64,000 nucleotides of DNA from Rhizobium sp. J15 (GCF_002531825.1 NZ_NWSX01000018.1:39433-103432), one strand, 5' to 3'; numbered from the stretch's first letter, positions 1 to 8,050 are shown. Program-made: numbers and translations. The notes: generated by a model from the sequence alone, not told the origin.

Positions 1-1
1 C

Positions 2-253
2 CACGACTGGCTCACCACCCGCTGGGATTTCGATGCGCTGCAGCCGCTCTTCCCAGCCTATCGCCTGGAGGAGCAGCGCACCGCAGCCGCCCTCGCCTGG
101 CTGACGAGCGAAGGCGTGACGCGCTTCAACCTGCAGAAGATCTTCATCGAGCCGCACCTGAAAAACGATCTCGGCATCACCGATGCCCATGTCCGCTTCC
201 AAGGCTGCCGCGCCGCTCGCCACGACGATCATATCCATATCCAGGTCGAGTGA
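2..253 (+). CDS. Probable metallo-endopeptidase, C-terminal fragment
   Basis: The gene enters from the left edge, so only about 83 C-terminal residues are visible. They end in a RHDDHIHIQV motif. An H-D-D-H-x-H-V type signature near the C-terminus is the zinc/catalytic end of LAS-type murein endopeptidases (M15/M74, MepA-like), which cut peptide cross-links in the periplasm. The preceding stretch RFNLQKIFIEPHLK also suits that fold. The N-terminus and any signal peptide lie outside the window, so the assignment rests on this tail only; another zinc hydrolase of the same fold is possible. Confidence 0.5.
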   Translation, partial: HDWLTTRWDFDALQPLFPAYRLEEQRTAAALAWLTSEGVTRFNLQKIFIEPHLKNDLGITDAHVRFQGCRAARHDDHIHIQVE

Positions 254-289
254 GCCCGCCCGCCGCGTCGAGCAGACGGCGACGGGCGC

Positions 290-622
290 TCAAAGCCGCA
301 CCAGCCTGTCGTCCGGAATGGATTTTCCCCAGGCGTTCATCGCATTCAGCACGTCGCTCAGCGATCTTCCCAGGTCCGTCAGCTCATAGACCACGCGCGG
401 CGGCGTCTCGGCATAGGCCGTGCGCGTCACCAGCCCATGCGCTTCGAACCTGCGCAATCGGTGCGTCAGCGTATGGGCGCTGATCCCCGCCAGTGTTTCC
501 CGCAGCTCGGTAAACCGTCTCGGTCCGTGCAGCAACTCGCGCACGAGCAGCGTTGCCCACGGGCCGTCGAGCAGCAGCAGGAAGCGCTCGACACCGCATT
601 CCGGCAATTTATTTTCGCTCAT
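290..622 (-). CDS. HxlR-family transcriptional regulator
   Basis: This 110-residue winged-helix protein belongs to the HxlR family of redox- or effector-sensing repressors. The typical order is seen: an N-terminal Cys (PECGVERFL), then GPWATLLVRELLHGPRRFTEL, then the recognition-helix region GISAHTLTHRLRRFEAHGLV, and the wing region VVYELTDLGRSL. I chose ATG 622 over the upstream ATG 646 because GGAGG lies just before it. It is divergent from the NAD(P)-binding protein gene at 714, and the intergenic space carries inverted half-sites, so it probably controls that gene and itself. A second, very similar regulator/target pair follows at 1670-3042. Confidence 0.9.
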   Translation of the reverse strand: MSENKLPECGVERFLLLLDGPWATLLVRELLHGPRRFTELRETLAGISAHTLTHRLRRFEAHGLVTRTAYAETPPRVVYELTDLGRSLSDVLNAMNAWGKSIPDDRLVRL

Positions 623-636
623 GCCGATTTTCCTCC

Positions 637-700
637 AATAGTGCATTTGACGTAACTGACCTCATTATTGCACCAACATTAATGCAATGTCTGCACTAAT
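637..700. promoter_or_regulatory. Candidate HxlR operator region
   Basis: Between the divergent regulator (start 622) and target (start 714) there are repeated half-sites: AATAGTGCA at 637-645, ATTATTGCA at 664-672 and the inverted TGCACTAAT at 692-700. The outer two form an inverted repeat with one mismatch. This is what a dimeric HxlR protein would be expected to bind; the functional role is inferred. Confidence 0.45.
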
Positions 701-713
701 GAAAGGAAATGAC

Positions 714-1574
714 ATGTCTTACGTCATCCATGGCGCCGCCGGCGCACAGGGCGGGCCGCTCTTCAGGCGCTTGCTGGCCTCGGGCAAACCCGCTGTAGGC
801 GCGGTGCGCAACACCGCGACGCTCGAAGGAAAGCCCGCCGTCGCGGTCGATAACGCCTCCGTCGAATCCCTGGTTTCCGCCTATCGCCATGCCGACGGCC
901 TGTTCGTTCACCTGCCGGTGACAGCCGAGCCCGAGCGCGTGCGGCAGGCGAAAAGCATCGTCGAAGCCATCAACCTTGCCAGACCCGGTCGCGTGGTGAT
1001 CTCGACCAGCGGATCGATCATCGACAGCCCCGGATCGGTCTTGCAGGCGCCTGACGACAGCGCCATCGCGATCCTGACCCGCGGCGTTCGCGAAAGCGGC
1101 GTTTCCCATGCGATTGTCGCGCCGCGGCTTTATCTGGAAAATCTCCTGCTTCCGCCGATATTCGAGGCGGTGAAAGCCGAAGGCATATTGCGCTACCCGC
1201 TAGGCGCCGATTTTGCCGTGTCGTGGAGTTCCCATCTGGATGTCGCCGAAGTCGCTGAACGGTTGCTTGTCGATCATTCGGTGAGCGGCCTCGTGGGCGT
1301 CGGGCAACGTCCCGGCCTCGATGGCGCGGCGCTGGCGCGGGGCTTCTCCCGCCATCTCAGCCGCCCGGTCGCCTTCGAAGCGCTGTCGCCCGAAAGCTTC
1401 GGGGACCTCCTCACTCCGCTGTTCGGGGCCGGCGCTGCCGCCGCCGTCGCCGGCCTCTATCGGGCTCTTGCCCAGGCGCCGGACAACGTCATTGCCGAAG
1501 AGACGAGCGCGCAGCGCCGCCTCGCAATGACGCCGCGCAGCGTTGAGCAGTGGCTGGCCGATATACTGAGCTGA
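714..1574 (+). CDS. NAD(P)-binding (NmrA-like) oxidoreductase
   Basis: A 286-residue Rossmann-fold protein of the atypical short-chain dehydrogenase/NmrA type. The N-terminus MSYVIHGAAGAQGGPLFRR carries the dinucleotide-binding glycines (GAAGAQG), and the rest has the NmrA-like pattern of short strands and helices, including PRLYLENLL near residue 145. Start ATG 714 is preceded by GAAAGGAA; an in-frame ATG at 687 has no ribosome site. Such proteins act as quinone or NAD(P)H-linked reductases or redox sensors in the cytosol. Divergent from and presumably repressed by the HxlR protein at 290-622. Substrate unknown. Confidence 0.85.
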   Translation: MSYVIHGAAGAQGGPLFRRLLASGKPAVGAVRNTATLEGKPAVAVDNASVESLVSAYRHADGLFVHLPVTAEPERVRQAKSIVEAINLARPGRVVISTSGSIIDSPGSVLQAPDDSAIAILTRGVRESGVSHAIVAPRLYLENLLLPPIFEAVKAEGILRYPLGADFAVSWSSHLDVAEVAERLLVDHSVSGLVGVGQRPGLDGAALARGFSRHLSRPVAFEALSPESFGDLLTPLFGAGAAAAVAGLYRALAQAPDNVIAEETSAQRRLAMTPRSVEQWLADILS

Positions 1575-1669
1575 TCGGAAGGGCATGATGCCGGAAATGA
1601 CCGCCATCAGGCGCCGGCATCACGCCCAAAATCCCGGACGAACTCTCCGCTTGTCCCGCCCGTTCATGC

Positions 1670-2047
1670 TTAATCCGCATAGGCCTCGTCATAGGCGCGC
1701 TGCGCCGCGAAGATCGCCCCCATGTTCTTTTCCGCCCAGTGCGTCAGCGCCGAAACCGTGTCGGTCAGCGTGCGCCCGAGCGGCGTCAGCGCATATTCGA
1801 CGGTGACCGGCACGGTGGGAAAGATAGTGCGCGAGATCAGCCCGTTACGCTCCAGCTTGCGCAGCGTCTGCGCCAGAACCTTCTGCGATATGCCTTTGAT
1901 ATCGCGGCGGATATGGTTGAAGCGCACCGGCCCGCTCTTCAGCCGGTCGAGAATGAGCAGCGCCCATTTGTCCGCCAGCCGATCCAGCACCAGCCGGGTC
2001 GGGCAGCGGTCCTCAAAAACGTCATAGGCCTGTTCGATCGCTGTCAT
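1670..2047 (-). CDS. HxlR-family transcriptional regulator
   Basis: A 125-residue HxlR winged-helix protein. Motifs include RCPTRLVLDRLADKWALLIL with the single Cys of many HxlR sensors (here Cys15), GPVRFNHIRRDIKGISQKVL (recognition helix) and TPLGRTLTDTV near the wing. AAAGGGAGAG precedes the start. It faces the NmrA-like gene at 2203 across about 155 bases that hold a clear set of palindromic TATCTAT half-sites. This is the second copy of the same two-gene arrangement, which suggests ancestral tandem duplication followed by divergence. Confidence 0.92.
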   Translation of the reverse strand: MTAIEQAYDVFEDRCPTRLVLDRLADKWALLILDRLKSGPVRFNHIRRDIKGISQKVLAQTLRKLERNGLISRTIFPTVPVTVEYALTPLGRTLTDTVSALTHWAEKNMGAIFAAQRAYDEAYAD

Positions 2048-2152
2048 CTGCTCTCCCTTTTCCCGGCCGCCGGTTTGGCCCGGGGAACCGTAGGTTTCCC
2101 CGACGAAACCAGGTTACGAAAAAGTGCTCTCTTTTCTAATCCTGATTTGCCT

Positions 2153-2189
2153 GTATCTATCCTATCGTTAGATAGTTTCCAATAGATAC
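2153..2189. promoter_or_regulatory. Palindromic operator of the second HxlR pair
   Basis: GTATCTAT (2153-2160) and ATAGATAC (2182-2189) are perfect inverted repeats. Nested between them is a second palindrome, CTATC-GTTA-GATAG (2162-2175). All four half-sites share the TATC/GATA core and lie directly upstream of the ribosome site AAGGAGAG of the 2203 gene. The position fits a repressor site; binding by the adjacent HxlR protein is inferred. Confidence 0.6.
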
Positions 2190-2202
2190 CAAGGAGAGTG
2201 GC

Positions 2203-3042
2203 ATGAGCAATAAGATTCTCGTTCTCGGCGCGACGGGCACCGTCGGCAGGCATGTGGTGGAAGGGCTTCTCGCCAAGGGCGAGGCCGTCAAGGCCGCCTC
2301 CCGCTCGGGCAAGCCGGTCGCCGGCGCCGAAGGCGTCGTCTTCGATTATGCCAGGCCCGAAACCTTTGGCCCGGCCTTCGAAGGCGTCGATCGCGCCCAT
2401 GTGCTGCTGGCGTCGGGCTATGTCGATGCCAAGGGCATGCTCCTGCCGGTCATCGAGGCGGCAGCTGCCCGCAAGGTGAAGGTCGTCTTCCAGAGCGTGA
2501 TCGGCGTCGATGCCGATGATTCCATTCCCTATCGCCAGGTCGAGATCGCGCTCGAAAAGTCAGGCACGCCTTACGTCATCCTGCGCCCGAACTGGTTCTC
2601 CGATAATTTCCACACCTTCTGGAAGCCGGGCATCGACCACGGCCAGATCGCGCTTCCGGCCGCCGACGGCAAGTCGAGCTTCATCGATGCCCGCGACATC
2701 GCCGCCAGCGCCGTCGCCGCCTTGACCTCCTCCGCCTTCGACCGCAAGGCCTTCAACCTCACCGGCCCGGAAGCCCTGTCCTATGAAGAGGCTGCCGCCA
2801 TCCTCTCCGAGGCCACCGGCAAGCCGATCGCCTATAACGCCATCACCGACGAGGCCTTCATCACCATCCTGACCGGCGCCGGCGTGCCGGCCGATTACGC
2901 GAGCTTCCTCGCCTCGATCTTCTATCCCGTCCGCCAGGGCTGGACCGCCGTCACCACCGGCGACGTCGAAACCCTGACCGGTAAGCCCCCGCGCTCGCTG
3001 AAGACCTACGCCGCCGATTACGCCGCGGCGCTGAAGGCCTGA
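2203..3042 (+). CDS. NmrA-like NAD(P)-binding / SDR family protein
   Basis: A 279-residue atypical short-chain dehydrogenase. It opens with ILVLGATGTVGRHVVEGLL, the NmrA/SDR_a5 cofactor-binding motif, followed by AASRSGK (likely NADP preference) and VILRPNWFSDNF, typical of the quinone oxidoreductase (QOR2/YtfG) and NmrA groups. The start has a strong AAGGAGAG site. The catalytic Tyr-x3-Lys of classical SDRs is not evident, as usual for this group. Transcribed away from the HxlR gene at 1670-2047, which probably regulates it. The substrate is unknown; a quinone or aldehyde stress response is plausible. Confidence 0.88.
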   Translation: MSNKILVLGATGTVGRHVVEGLLAKGEAVKAASRSGKPVAGAEGVVFDYARPETFGPAFEGVDRAHVLLASGYVDAKGMLLPVIEAAAARKVKVVFQSVIGVDADDSIPYRQVEIALEKSGTPYVILRPNWFSDNFHTFWKPGIDHGQIALPAADGKSSFIDARDIAASAVAALTSSAFDRKAFNLTGPEALSYEEAAAILSEATGKPIAYNAITDEAFITILTGAGVPADYASFLASIFYPVRQGWTAVTTGDVETLTGKPPRSLKTYAADYAAALKA

Positions 3043-3099
3043 GCCTTGGCGGCTGATCGCCATCGTCTCCGGCCGCGGCCAAAGGCGATCAGCCATCCC

Positions 3100-3172
3100 C
3101 TCGTCGTGCTCGGGCTTGTCCCGAGCATCTGCCTCCGGAGCAGCAGACCCTCGGCACAAGGCAGGGATGACG
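3100..3172. repeat. Dispersed repeat family E, copy 1
   Basis: An intergenic element containing the TCGTGCTCGGGCTTGTCCCGAGCA hairpin core (arms GCTCGGG/CCCGAGC) and ending in CCTCGGCACAAGGCAGGGATGA. Related copies lie at 19731 and 26034 in this window. Confidence 0.7.
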
Positions 3173-3244
3173 GCGCGAGCGGTTCGCCGCTCCCCATCTT
3201 CTATTGGATTGGAAACCAACCACGGCCGGCAGCCCCCGGCCGCA

Positions 3245-3496
3245 TCACCACCGGACGAGCGCCTTGCCCCGCCGCGCGCGAAGGAGCCAGATCCGGCCAG
3301 CTCTCCAGCCCCAGACTGCCAGGGCGCACAAGCTGCTGGACGTGTAGCTGATCACCAGGATGAGGATGCATGCGGCCGCCACCAGAATGCCGATTTCGTC
3401 ATCGACGTCGAAAGCCGCCTCAGCAACCGCCCTGAAGAAAGATCCGGAATCGCGACGAGACCGTCGTTTCCCAGTCTTCGCATCTTGGTCGCCCAT
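3245..3496 (-). CDS. Small membrane protein of unknown function
   Basis: An 83-residue ORF with a polar, basic N-terminus (KTGKRRSRRDSGS), then one or two hydrophobic segments (IGILVAAACILILVISY and LCALAVWGW, about residues 36-64) and a short basic tail. A GGAGGGG ribosome site sits just upstream of ATG 3496, which is the main argument for it being real. No family is recognised. It lies alone between the SDR gene and the kinase gene, reading against both. Confidence 0.45.
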   Translation of the reverse strand: MGDQDAKTGKRRSRRDSGSFFRAVAEAAFDVDDEIGILVAAACILILVISYTSSSLCALAVWGWRAGRIWLLRARRGKALVRW

Positions 3497-3667
3497 CGCC
3501 CCTCCGCTGCATCAGCTTATCGAGAGGTAGGAACGCGACGAAGCGCTTGCAACGGCGGCCGCGGGACGAAAACGCAATATCGACGCCACTTGCATCGGCA
3601 AGACATGTCGGATTGGAATAGGAACGACCAAGCCCTGCCCTGACAGAGACCCGACCGACCACGCCAG

Positions 3668-4201
3668 ATGTTCCGCCCCAACGAAATCCTCATCCTGACG
3701 GGAACGCCCGGCTCAGGCAAAACGACCGCCGCGAGCCGCATCGCGCGGCTGCCCGGCAGCCCCAAGGTCCATCTGCATTCGGACGACTTCTGGAGCTTCA
3801 TCAAGACGGGCTCCATCCCGCCGTGGCAACCCGAGGCCCAGGCCCAGAACGCAACGGTGATGGACGTGCTGGGAGCCGCCGCGGCCCGCTATGCCAAAGG
3901 CGGCTACTTCGTCCTGCTGGACGGCATCATCGGCCCCTGGTTCCTGGATGCCTTCCGCACGATCGAAGCCCCCCTGCACTACATCGTCCTCCGCCCCGAC
4001 CTCGACGAAGCCATCAAACGCTGCCGCGAACGCGGCGGCGATACGCTCACCGACCCCGCTCCGATTTCCGACCTGCACCGCCAATTCGCAAACCTCGGCA
4101 CATTGGAACCCCACGCGCTGCCGGTCACCGGCCTGAGCCCCGACGAGACCTGCGACACGATCGCCAAGGCAATGGAAAGCGGCCGCTTCCGGCTGAAGTA
4201 G
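3668..4201 (+). CDS. P-loop kinase / AAA-type ATP-binding protein
   Basis: A 177-residue nucleotide-binding protein with the Walker A motif LTGTPGSGKTTAASRIA at residues 10-26 and a Walker-B-like or acceptor-binding segment HLHSDDFWSFI around 36-46. RCRERGG near residue 120 looks like a lid. Size and layout match the small kinase group that includes shikimate kinase-like and chloramphenicol phosphotransferase-like proteins. The acceptor substrate cannot be told. It is a single-gene unit; the only start with a sensible N-terminus is ATG 3668, and the ribosome site is weak. Confidence 0.8.
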   Translation: MFRPNEILILTGTPGSGKTTAASRIARLPGSPKVHLHSDDFWSFIKTGSIPPWQPEAQAQNATVMDVLGAAAARYAKGGYFVLLDGIIGPWFLDAFRTIEAPLHYIVLRPDLDEAIKRCRERGGDTLTDPAPISDLHRQFANLGTLEPHALPVTGLSPDETCDTIAKAMESGRFRLK

Positions 4202-4270
4202 CCCCCGCGCGCCACCCAGCCATCCGCCGTGGCAAACGCAGTTATCGCCGCCACCAACCACCCGCCCCAG

Positions 4271-4315
4271 TCCTTCGAGGCTCCGGCCTATGGCCTGCGC
4301 ACCTCAGCATGAGGG
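4271..4315. repeat. Dispersed repeat family A, short copy
   Basis: Contains TCGAGGCTCCGGCC-TATGGCCTGCGCACCTCAGCATGAGG, the core of the commonest repeat in the window. The arms GAGG...CCTC and GGCC...GGCC allow a hairpin. It lies in opposite orientation to the longer copy 80 bases downstream. Confidence 0.7.
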
Positions 4316-4360
4316 CCGATCGGCGTGCCGCACGGCAAAGGAGTCAAGTTGCGCCGCAAT

Positions 4361-4440
4361 GCCTTCCGGCGAGCCAGGCACCGCCCTCTCCCCAGCCTCA
4401 TCCTAAGGTGCCCGCAGGGGCCTCGAAGGACGAGGCTGCC
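4361..4440. repeat. Family A repeat, long copy, left of Lrp-argG
   Basis: About 80 bases starting GCCTTCCGGCGAGCCAGGCA and ending CGAAGGACGAGGCTG. Nearly the same 80-85 bases occur in the same orientation at 6319-6403, so the Lrp-argG pair sits between two direct copies. Confidence 0.75.
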
Positions 4441-4496
4441 ACCGACCTCGGCAAACTCCGACACCACCCGCACTTGCTCGCTGGCCAAGGCGGCAT

Positions 4497-4964
4497 CTAT
4501 CGCAACGGCAGCTCGTAGCTCCGCTTCAGCGTCTCCATCGGCACATCGGTCTTGACGCTGAGCACGCTCGGAATACGGGTCAGGTGATCCGCCTGAAAGC
4601 GCCAATAGCTGTGCAGATCGGCGGTGACGATCCTCAGAACCGCATCGCACTCCCCTGTGGTTAGGTAGCATTCCATCACTTCCGGAAAGCGCCTGACGGC
4701 TTCGGCAAAGCGCAGCGTGACTTCGGCATCCTGCGTCTTGAACCACACCCGGGCAAAAACCGTCAGCCCGGCCCCGACTTTTTCAGGGTCGAGCACGGCG
4801 ACATAGCGATCGATGATCCCCGCTTCTTCCAGCAGCCGCACGCGGCGCAGGCATGGCGAGGGTGAAAGCCCAACCTCCTTTGCCAGTTCGACATTGGAGA
4901 TACGCCCGTCGCGCTGAAGGACGCGCAGTATATGGCGATCGATGGGATCGAGAGTGATTGGCAT
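4497..4964 (-). CDS. Lrp/AsnC-family transcriptional regulator
   Basis: A 155-residue feast/famine regulator. The N-terminal helix-turn-helix covers LDPIDRHILRVLQRDGRISN and VELAKEVGLSPSPCLRRVRLLEEAGII (residues 5-50). A RAM/AsnC ligand-binding domain follows, with ECYLTTGECDAVLRIVTADL around residues 97-116. Length is typical. It is divergent from argininosuccinate synthase at 5089. Lrp proteins usually bind an amino acid, so arginine, citrulline or aspartate sensing coupled to argG is a reasonable inference. Half-sites in the shared promoter are described separately. Confidence 0.93.
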   Translation of the reverse strand: MPITLDPIDRHILRVLQRDGRISNVELAKEVGLSPSPCLRRVRLLEEAGIIDRYVAVLDPEKVGAGLTVFARVWFKTQDAEVTLRFAEAVRRFPEVMECYLTTGECDAVLRIVTADLHSYWRFQADHLTRIPSVLSVKTDVPMETLKRSYELPLR

Positions 4965-4990
4965 TTAATAGCTCTGCAGAATCCTAAGGC

Positions 4991-5045
4991 GGCATTATAT
5001 GCCAAAGTTTCGCAATTTCTGGGATAATTCGCAAGCTCATTGCGA
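4991..5045. promoter_or_regulatory. Candidate Lrp operator upstream of argG
   Basis: The shared promoter holds the palindrome GGCA-TTATA-TGCC (4991-5003), two direct TTCGCAA copies (5009-5015 and 5028-5034, 19 bases apart) and an inverted TTGCGA (5040-5045). Multiple phased half-sites are common at Lrp-type targets. The regulator gene starts at 4964 and argG at 5089. Confidence 0.4.
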
Positions 5046-5088
5046 CTGGCTTGATCTATCGTTCCACGTATTCCTGTGGAGAGAACAA

Positions 5089-6303
5089 ATGGCAAGAAAG
5101 AAAGCAAAAATCGTCCTCGCCTACTCGGGCGGACTGGATACGTCGATCATCCTCAAATGGCTGCAGGAGACCTATGGCTGCGAAGTCGTCACCTTTACCG
5201 CCGATCTCGGCCAGGACGAGGAACTCGAGCCGGCGCGGGCGAAGGCCGAAATGCTTGGCGTCAAAGACATCCGTATCGTCGATCTGCGCGAGGAATTCGT
5301 CCAAGATTTCGTGTTTCCCATGCTCAGGGCGAACGCTCTCTATGAGGGGCAATATCTCCTCGGCAGCTCCATCGCCCGGCCGCTGATTGCCAAGCATCTC
5401 GTCACCATAGCCCGGGAAGTCGGCGCGGATGCCATCGCCCACGGCGCGACCGGCAAGGGCAATGATCAAGTCCGTTTTGAGCTCGCCGTCAGTGCGCTCG
5501 ATCCGTCGCTCGAAGTCGTCGCCCCATGGCGCCGGTGGGACATCCGCTCCCGCGCTCAGCTTCTGGAATATGCCGAGAGGCACCGGATCCCGGTGCCGAG
5601 CGACAAACGCGGCGAAGCGCCCTTTTCGATCGACGCCAATCTCCTGCACACCTCGACCGAAGGCAAGATCCTCGAAAATCCAGCCGAGATCGCGCCCGCT
5701 TACATCTATCAGCGCACGGTCGATCCCGTCGATGCCCCCGACACTCCCGAGACCATCACCATCGGCTTCGAAGGCGGCGACCCGGTTTCCGTGAACGGCA
5801 GGCTTATGACGCCGGCGGCCCTGCTGAGCGAACTCAATCGGCTCGGCGGACGGCACGGCGTCGGACGGCTCGATCTCGTCGAAAACCGCTTCATCGGCAT
5901 GAAGTCGAGGGGTGTTTACGAAACACCGGGAGGCACGATCCTGCTTGCCGCCCATCGCGGCATCGAATCCATCACGCTCGATCGGGCCGCCGCCCATCTG
6001 AAAGACGAGATCATGCCCCGCTACGCCGAGTTGATCTATAACGGCTTCTGGTTCGCGCCCGAGCGGGAAATGCTGCAGACCCTGATAGACCGCAGCCAGG
6101 CCTTCGTCAGCGGCGAAGTGACGGTCAGGCTCTACAAAGGAAGCGCCACGGTCATCTCCCGCACCTCCCCCTCGTCGCTCTACTCCGCCGACCTCGTCAC
6201 CTTCGAGGAAAGCTCGATCACCTACGACCACCGCGACGCCGAAGGCTTCATCCGGCTCAACGGCTTGCGGCTCAAAAACTGGGCAGCCCGCAACGGAGGG
6301 TGA
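5089..6303 (+). CDS. argG: Argininosuccinate synthase
   Basis: A 404-residue enzyme that joins citrulline and aspartate using ATP in the cytosolic arginine pathway. The ATP pyrophosphatase motif AYSGGLDTS is at residues 11-19, and [14 protein letters not shown] (around 119) is the second family signature. Length matches the usual 400-410. An upstream in-frame start at 4999 exists, but ATG 5089 gives the canonical N-terminus [15 protein letters not shown] and follows GGAGAG. Divergent from an Lrp regulator and bracketed by direct family-A repeats, so this may be a second, separately regulated argG; whether the genome has another copy cannot be seen here. Confidence 0.95.
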   Translation: MARKKAKIVLAYSGGLDTSIILKWLQETYGCEVVTFTADLGQDEELEPARAKAEMLGVKDIRIVDLREEFVQDFVFPMLRANALYEGQYLLGSSIARPLIAKHLVTIAREVGADAIAHGATGKGNDQVRFELAVSALDPSLEVVAPWRRWDIRSRAQLLEYAERHRIPVPSDKRGEAPFSIDANLLHTSTEGKILENPAEIAPAYIYQRTVDPVDAPDTPETITIGFEGGDPVSVNGRLMTPAALLSELNRLGGRHGVGRLDLVENRFIGMKSRGVYETPGGTILLAAHRGIESITLDRAAAHLKDEIMPRYAELIYNGFWFAPEREMLQTLIDRSQAFVSGEVTVRLYKGSATVISRTSPSSLYSADLVTFEESSITYDHRDAEGFIRLNGLRLKNWAARNGG

Positions 6304-6318
6304 CCTTCCCCAAGCCCC

Positions 6319-6403
6319 GCCTTCCGGCGAGCCAAGCACCGCCCTCTCTCCAGCCTCATCCTGATGAGGTGCCCCGCAGGGGCCTCGAAGGACGGGGCTG
6401 ACC
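6319..6403. repeat. Family A repeat, long copy, right of Lrp-argG
   Basis: Starts GCCTTCCGGCGAGCCAAGCA and ends CGAAGGACGGGGCTG. It is the direct partner of the copy at 4361-4440, with one 5-base length difference (CCTGATGAGG against CCTAAGG). Confidence 0.75.
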
Positions 6404-6505
6404 ACCCCGCCTTGGCAAAGCACGCGCCCTGCCCGCACAAGGCCTCACCCCCATTGGAGGCCACGGGACTATAAGATCAAATCGCCTCCCGCTCGATTTA
6501 AATCT

Positions 6506-7033
6506 TCATCCCGCAAAGGCCCGCAGCAATGCCAGCCCTTCGGGCCAATCGCCGAGCCCGCTCTGCCCGTTGACATGCCCCGCCGCACCGATGATTTTAA
6601 GGTCGCTTCCCCATTCAGCCGCCCTCGCCTCGGCATGGCCGAGCGACCCATAGGGATCGTCCGTGCTCGCCACGATCATCGACCGGAAACGGAAGCGCTC
6701 GCGCGGCGGGCCGGCAAAACCCGCCGCCTCCCCCGGAAAGGCCGCGGAGGACGGATCAGGCACGGCGACGAGGAACGCACCGCGGGCCGGTGCGACCGAA
6801 ATCTTCTGCCAATGCGCGACCAGCAGGCAGGCAAGGCTGTGGGCGACGAGAACCGGCGGTTCCGCCGCGGAGCGCACCGCCCGGTCCAGCGCCGCGATCC
6901 AGTCGGAAAGCTTCGGCTCGTCCCAGCTTGCCGGCGAAAAGCGGGCGATGGAAGGATCGGCCTCCTCCCACAGGCTTTGCCAATGATTGCTTCCGGAATT
7001 GCCGATGCCCGGCAGATGAATGAATTTGCTCAC
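6506..7033 (-). CDS. RBBP9/YdeN-family alpha/beta hydrolase
   Basis: A 175-residue small serine hydrolase. IHLPGIGNSGSNHWQSLWE at the N-terminus is the hallmark of the RBBP9/YdeN family. VAHSLACLL (about residues 63-71) holds the nucleophile Ser, STDDPYG (about 123) the acid, and GAAGHVNGQSGLGDWP the catalytic His. All three triad elements are present, so it should be active, but physiological substrates of the family are poorly known. Divergent from the Lrp-type gene at 7138, which may regulate it. Confidence 0.9.
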   Translation of the reverse strand: MSKFIHLPGIGNSGSNHWQSLWEEADPSIARFSPASWDEPKLSDWIAALDRAVRSAAEPPVLVAHSLACLLVAHWQKISVAPARGAFLVAVPDPSSAAFPGEAAGFAGPPRERFRFRSMIVASTDDPYGSLGHAEARAAEWGSDLKIIGAAGHVNGQSGLGDWPEGLALLRAFAG

Positions 7034-7137
7034 GCTTCACCTCTTTGCTGCTTTCAGCGCATATTGTCCGTTTACAGCAGCCCGGAGAATTGGCATTCAT
7101 CGGAAAAGAACAGCGAAAACCGATGGATTGAAGGCAG

Positions 7138-7623
7138 ATGGCAAAACCGACCGATTACCGCGCCGGGCTCGATCCGACCGATATAGCCATGATCGAGATC
7201 CTGCAGGATGACGGCCGGATCAGCGTCTCGGAACTCGGCAGAAAGGTCGGCCTCTCCCAGCCGGCCGCCTCGGAGCGGCTGAAGCGGCTCGAGGAGCGCG
7301 GCATTCTCACCGGCTACAGGGCGGTCGTCGACCCCGCCTCCCTCGGCCTTGGCATGATGGCGGTCATCCGCCTGCGCACGACCCATGAACACATCAAACC
7401 CTGCCTGAAGCAGTTCGCCGAAATGCCCGAGATCATCGAGGTGCTGCGGCTGACGGGCGAGGATTGTTTTCACCTGAAGGTCATCGTGCCCTCGCCCGCC
7501 GGTCTGGAGGCCATCGTCGATTCCGTCGCCCGATACGGCTCGGTGACGACGGCCATCGTCCTGCGCAGCGAACGCCCGAAGCCGCTCGGCCGCGCATTGA
7601 TCGCAAAACTTGGGGTGGCGTGA
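7138..7623 (+). CDS. Lrp/AsnC-family transcriptional regulator
   Basis: A 161-residue Lrp-type protein. The helix-turn-helix spans MIEILQDDGRISVSELGRK and VGLSQPAASERLKRLEERGIL (residues 17-60). The C-terminal RAM domain includes EVLRLTGEDCFHLKVIVPS (around 101-119). GAAGGCAG precedes ATG 7138. It shares a promoter region of about 100 bases with the divergent RBBP9-like hydrolase gene. Second Lrp member in the window; not closely similar to the one at 4497. Confidence 0.93.
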   Translation: MAKPTDYRAGLDPTDIAMIEILQDDGRISVSELGRKVGLSQPAASERLKRLEERGILTGYRAVVDPASLGLGMMAVIRLRTTHEHIKPCLKQFAEMPEIIEVLRLTGEDCFHLKVIVPSPAGLEAIVDSVARYGSVTTAIVLRSERPKPLGRALIAKLGVA

Positions 7624-7630
7624 CGCCTAC

Positions 7631-7697
7631 AGCGTGTCGCGCAAAAGTGTGCGCGGTTTGGCGATAACGACACGCGTAAAAACAAAGATCTAAAGCT
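7631..7697. repeat. Rhizobial-type intergenic palindrome
   Basis: Just after the Lrp gene lies AGCGTGTCGCGCAAAAGTG followed by ...AACGACACGCGTAAAAAC and AAAGATCTAAAGC. The arms GCGTGTCG/CGACACGC form an 8-bp outer stem. I recognise this as a motif often seen between genes in rhizobia. It may double as a transcript end. Confidence 0.6.
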
Positions 7698-7876
7698 CGG
7701 GAAGCGAATCTGAAGGATCGCGACGTGCTTTAGTCCCCATTTAAAACGATCTTAAAAATCCCACCCCGAAAATTAATCGATTTTAATTTTATCATTAAAA
7801 TTTTCTTGTTGCGCCGCAATAGAAACTGGATTTTAACTTTGTGCGGGTGCTCAGTTGGTTCGTTGGAGGAACTCGC

Positions 7877-8050
7877 ATGACTGTGACATTTCCGCTTACC
7901 GAGAAGCGCGATGCAGACGCATTGCTGAAGCATTTGACGCTGCACAAGCTGACTTTCCCGGGCAACTGCGCCGTGTCGCTGAAGGCCCAGGTCGCCCACG
8001 TTTCCTCGCCGCACACCACCGCGCTCGGCGCTGCCCGCACCGCCTGGTAG
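7877..8050 (+). CDS. Small conserved-looking protein of unknown function
   Basis: A 57-residue ORF starting MTVTFPLTEKRDADALLKHL. GGAGGA lies at a good distance before ATG 7877, which favours this start over the in-frame start at 7841. It is preceded by about 180 unusually AT-rich bases that could hold a promoter. No family recognised; no membrane segment or signal peptide. Soluble small protein, role unknown. Confidence 0.5.
   Translation: MTVTFPLTEKRDADALLKHLTLHKLTFPGNCAVSLKAQVAHVSSPHTTALGAARTAW

Noticed and set aside
5056..6438. A 460-codon minus-strand frame opposite argG
   Set aside because: argG motifs and codon use on the plus strand are decisive; the frame has no domain or ribosome site.
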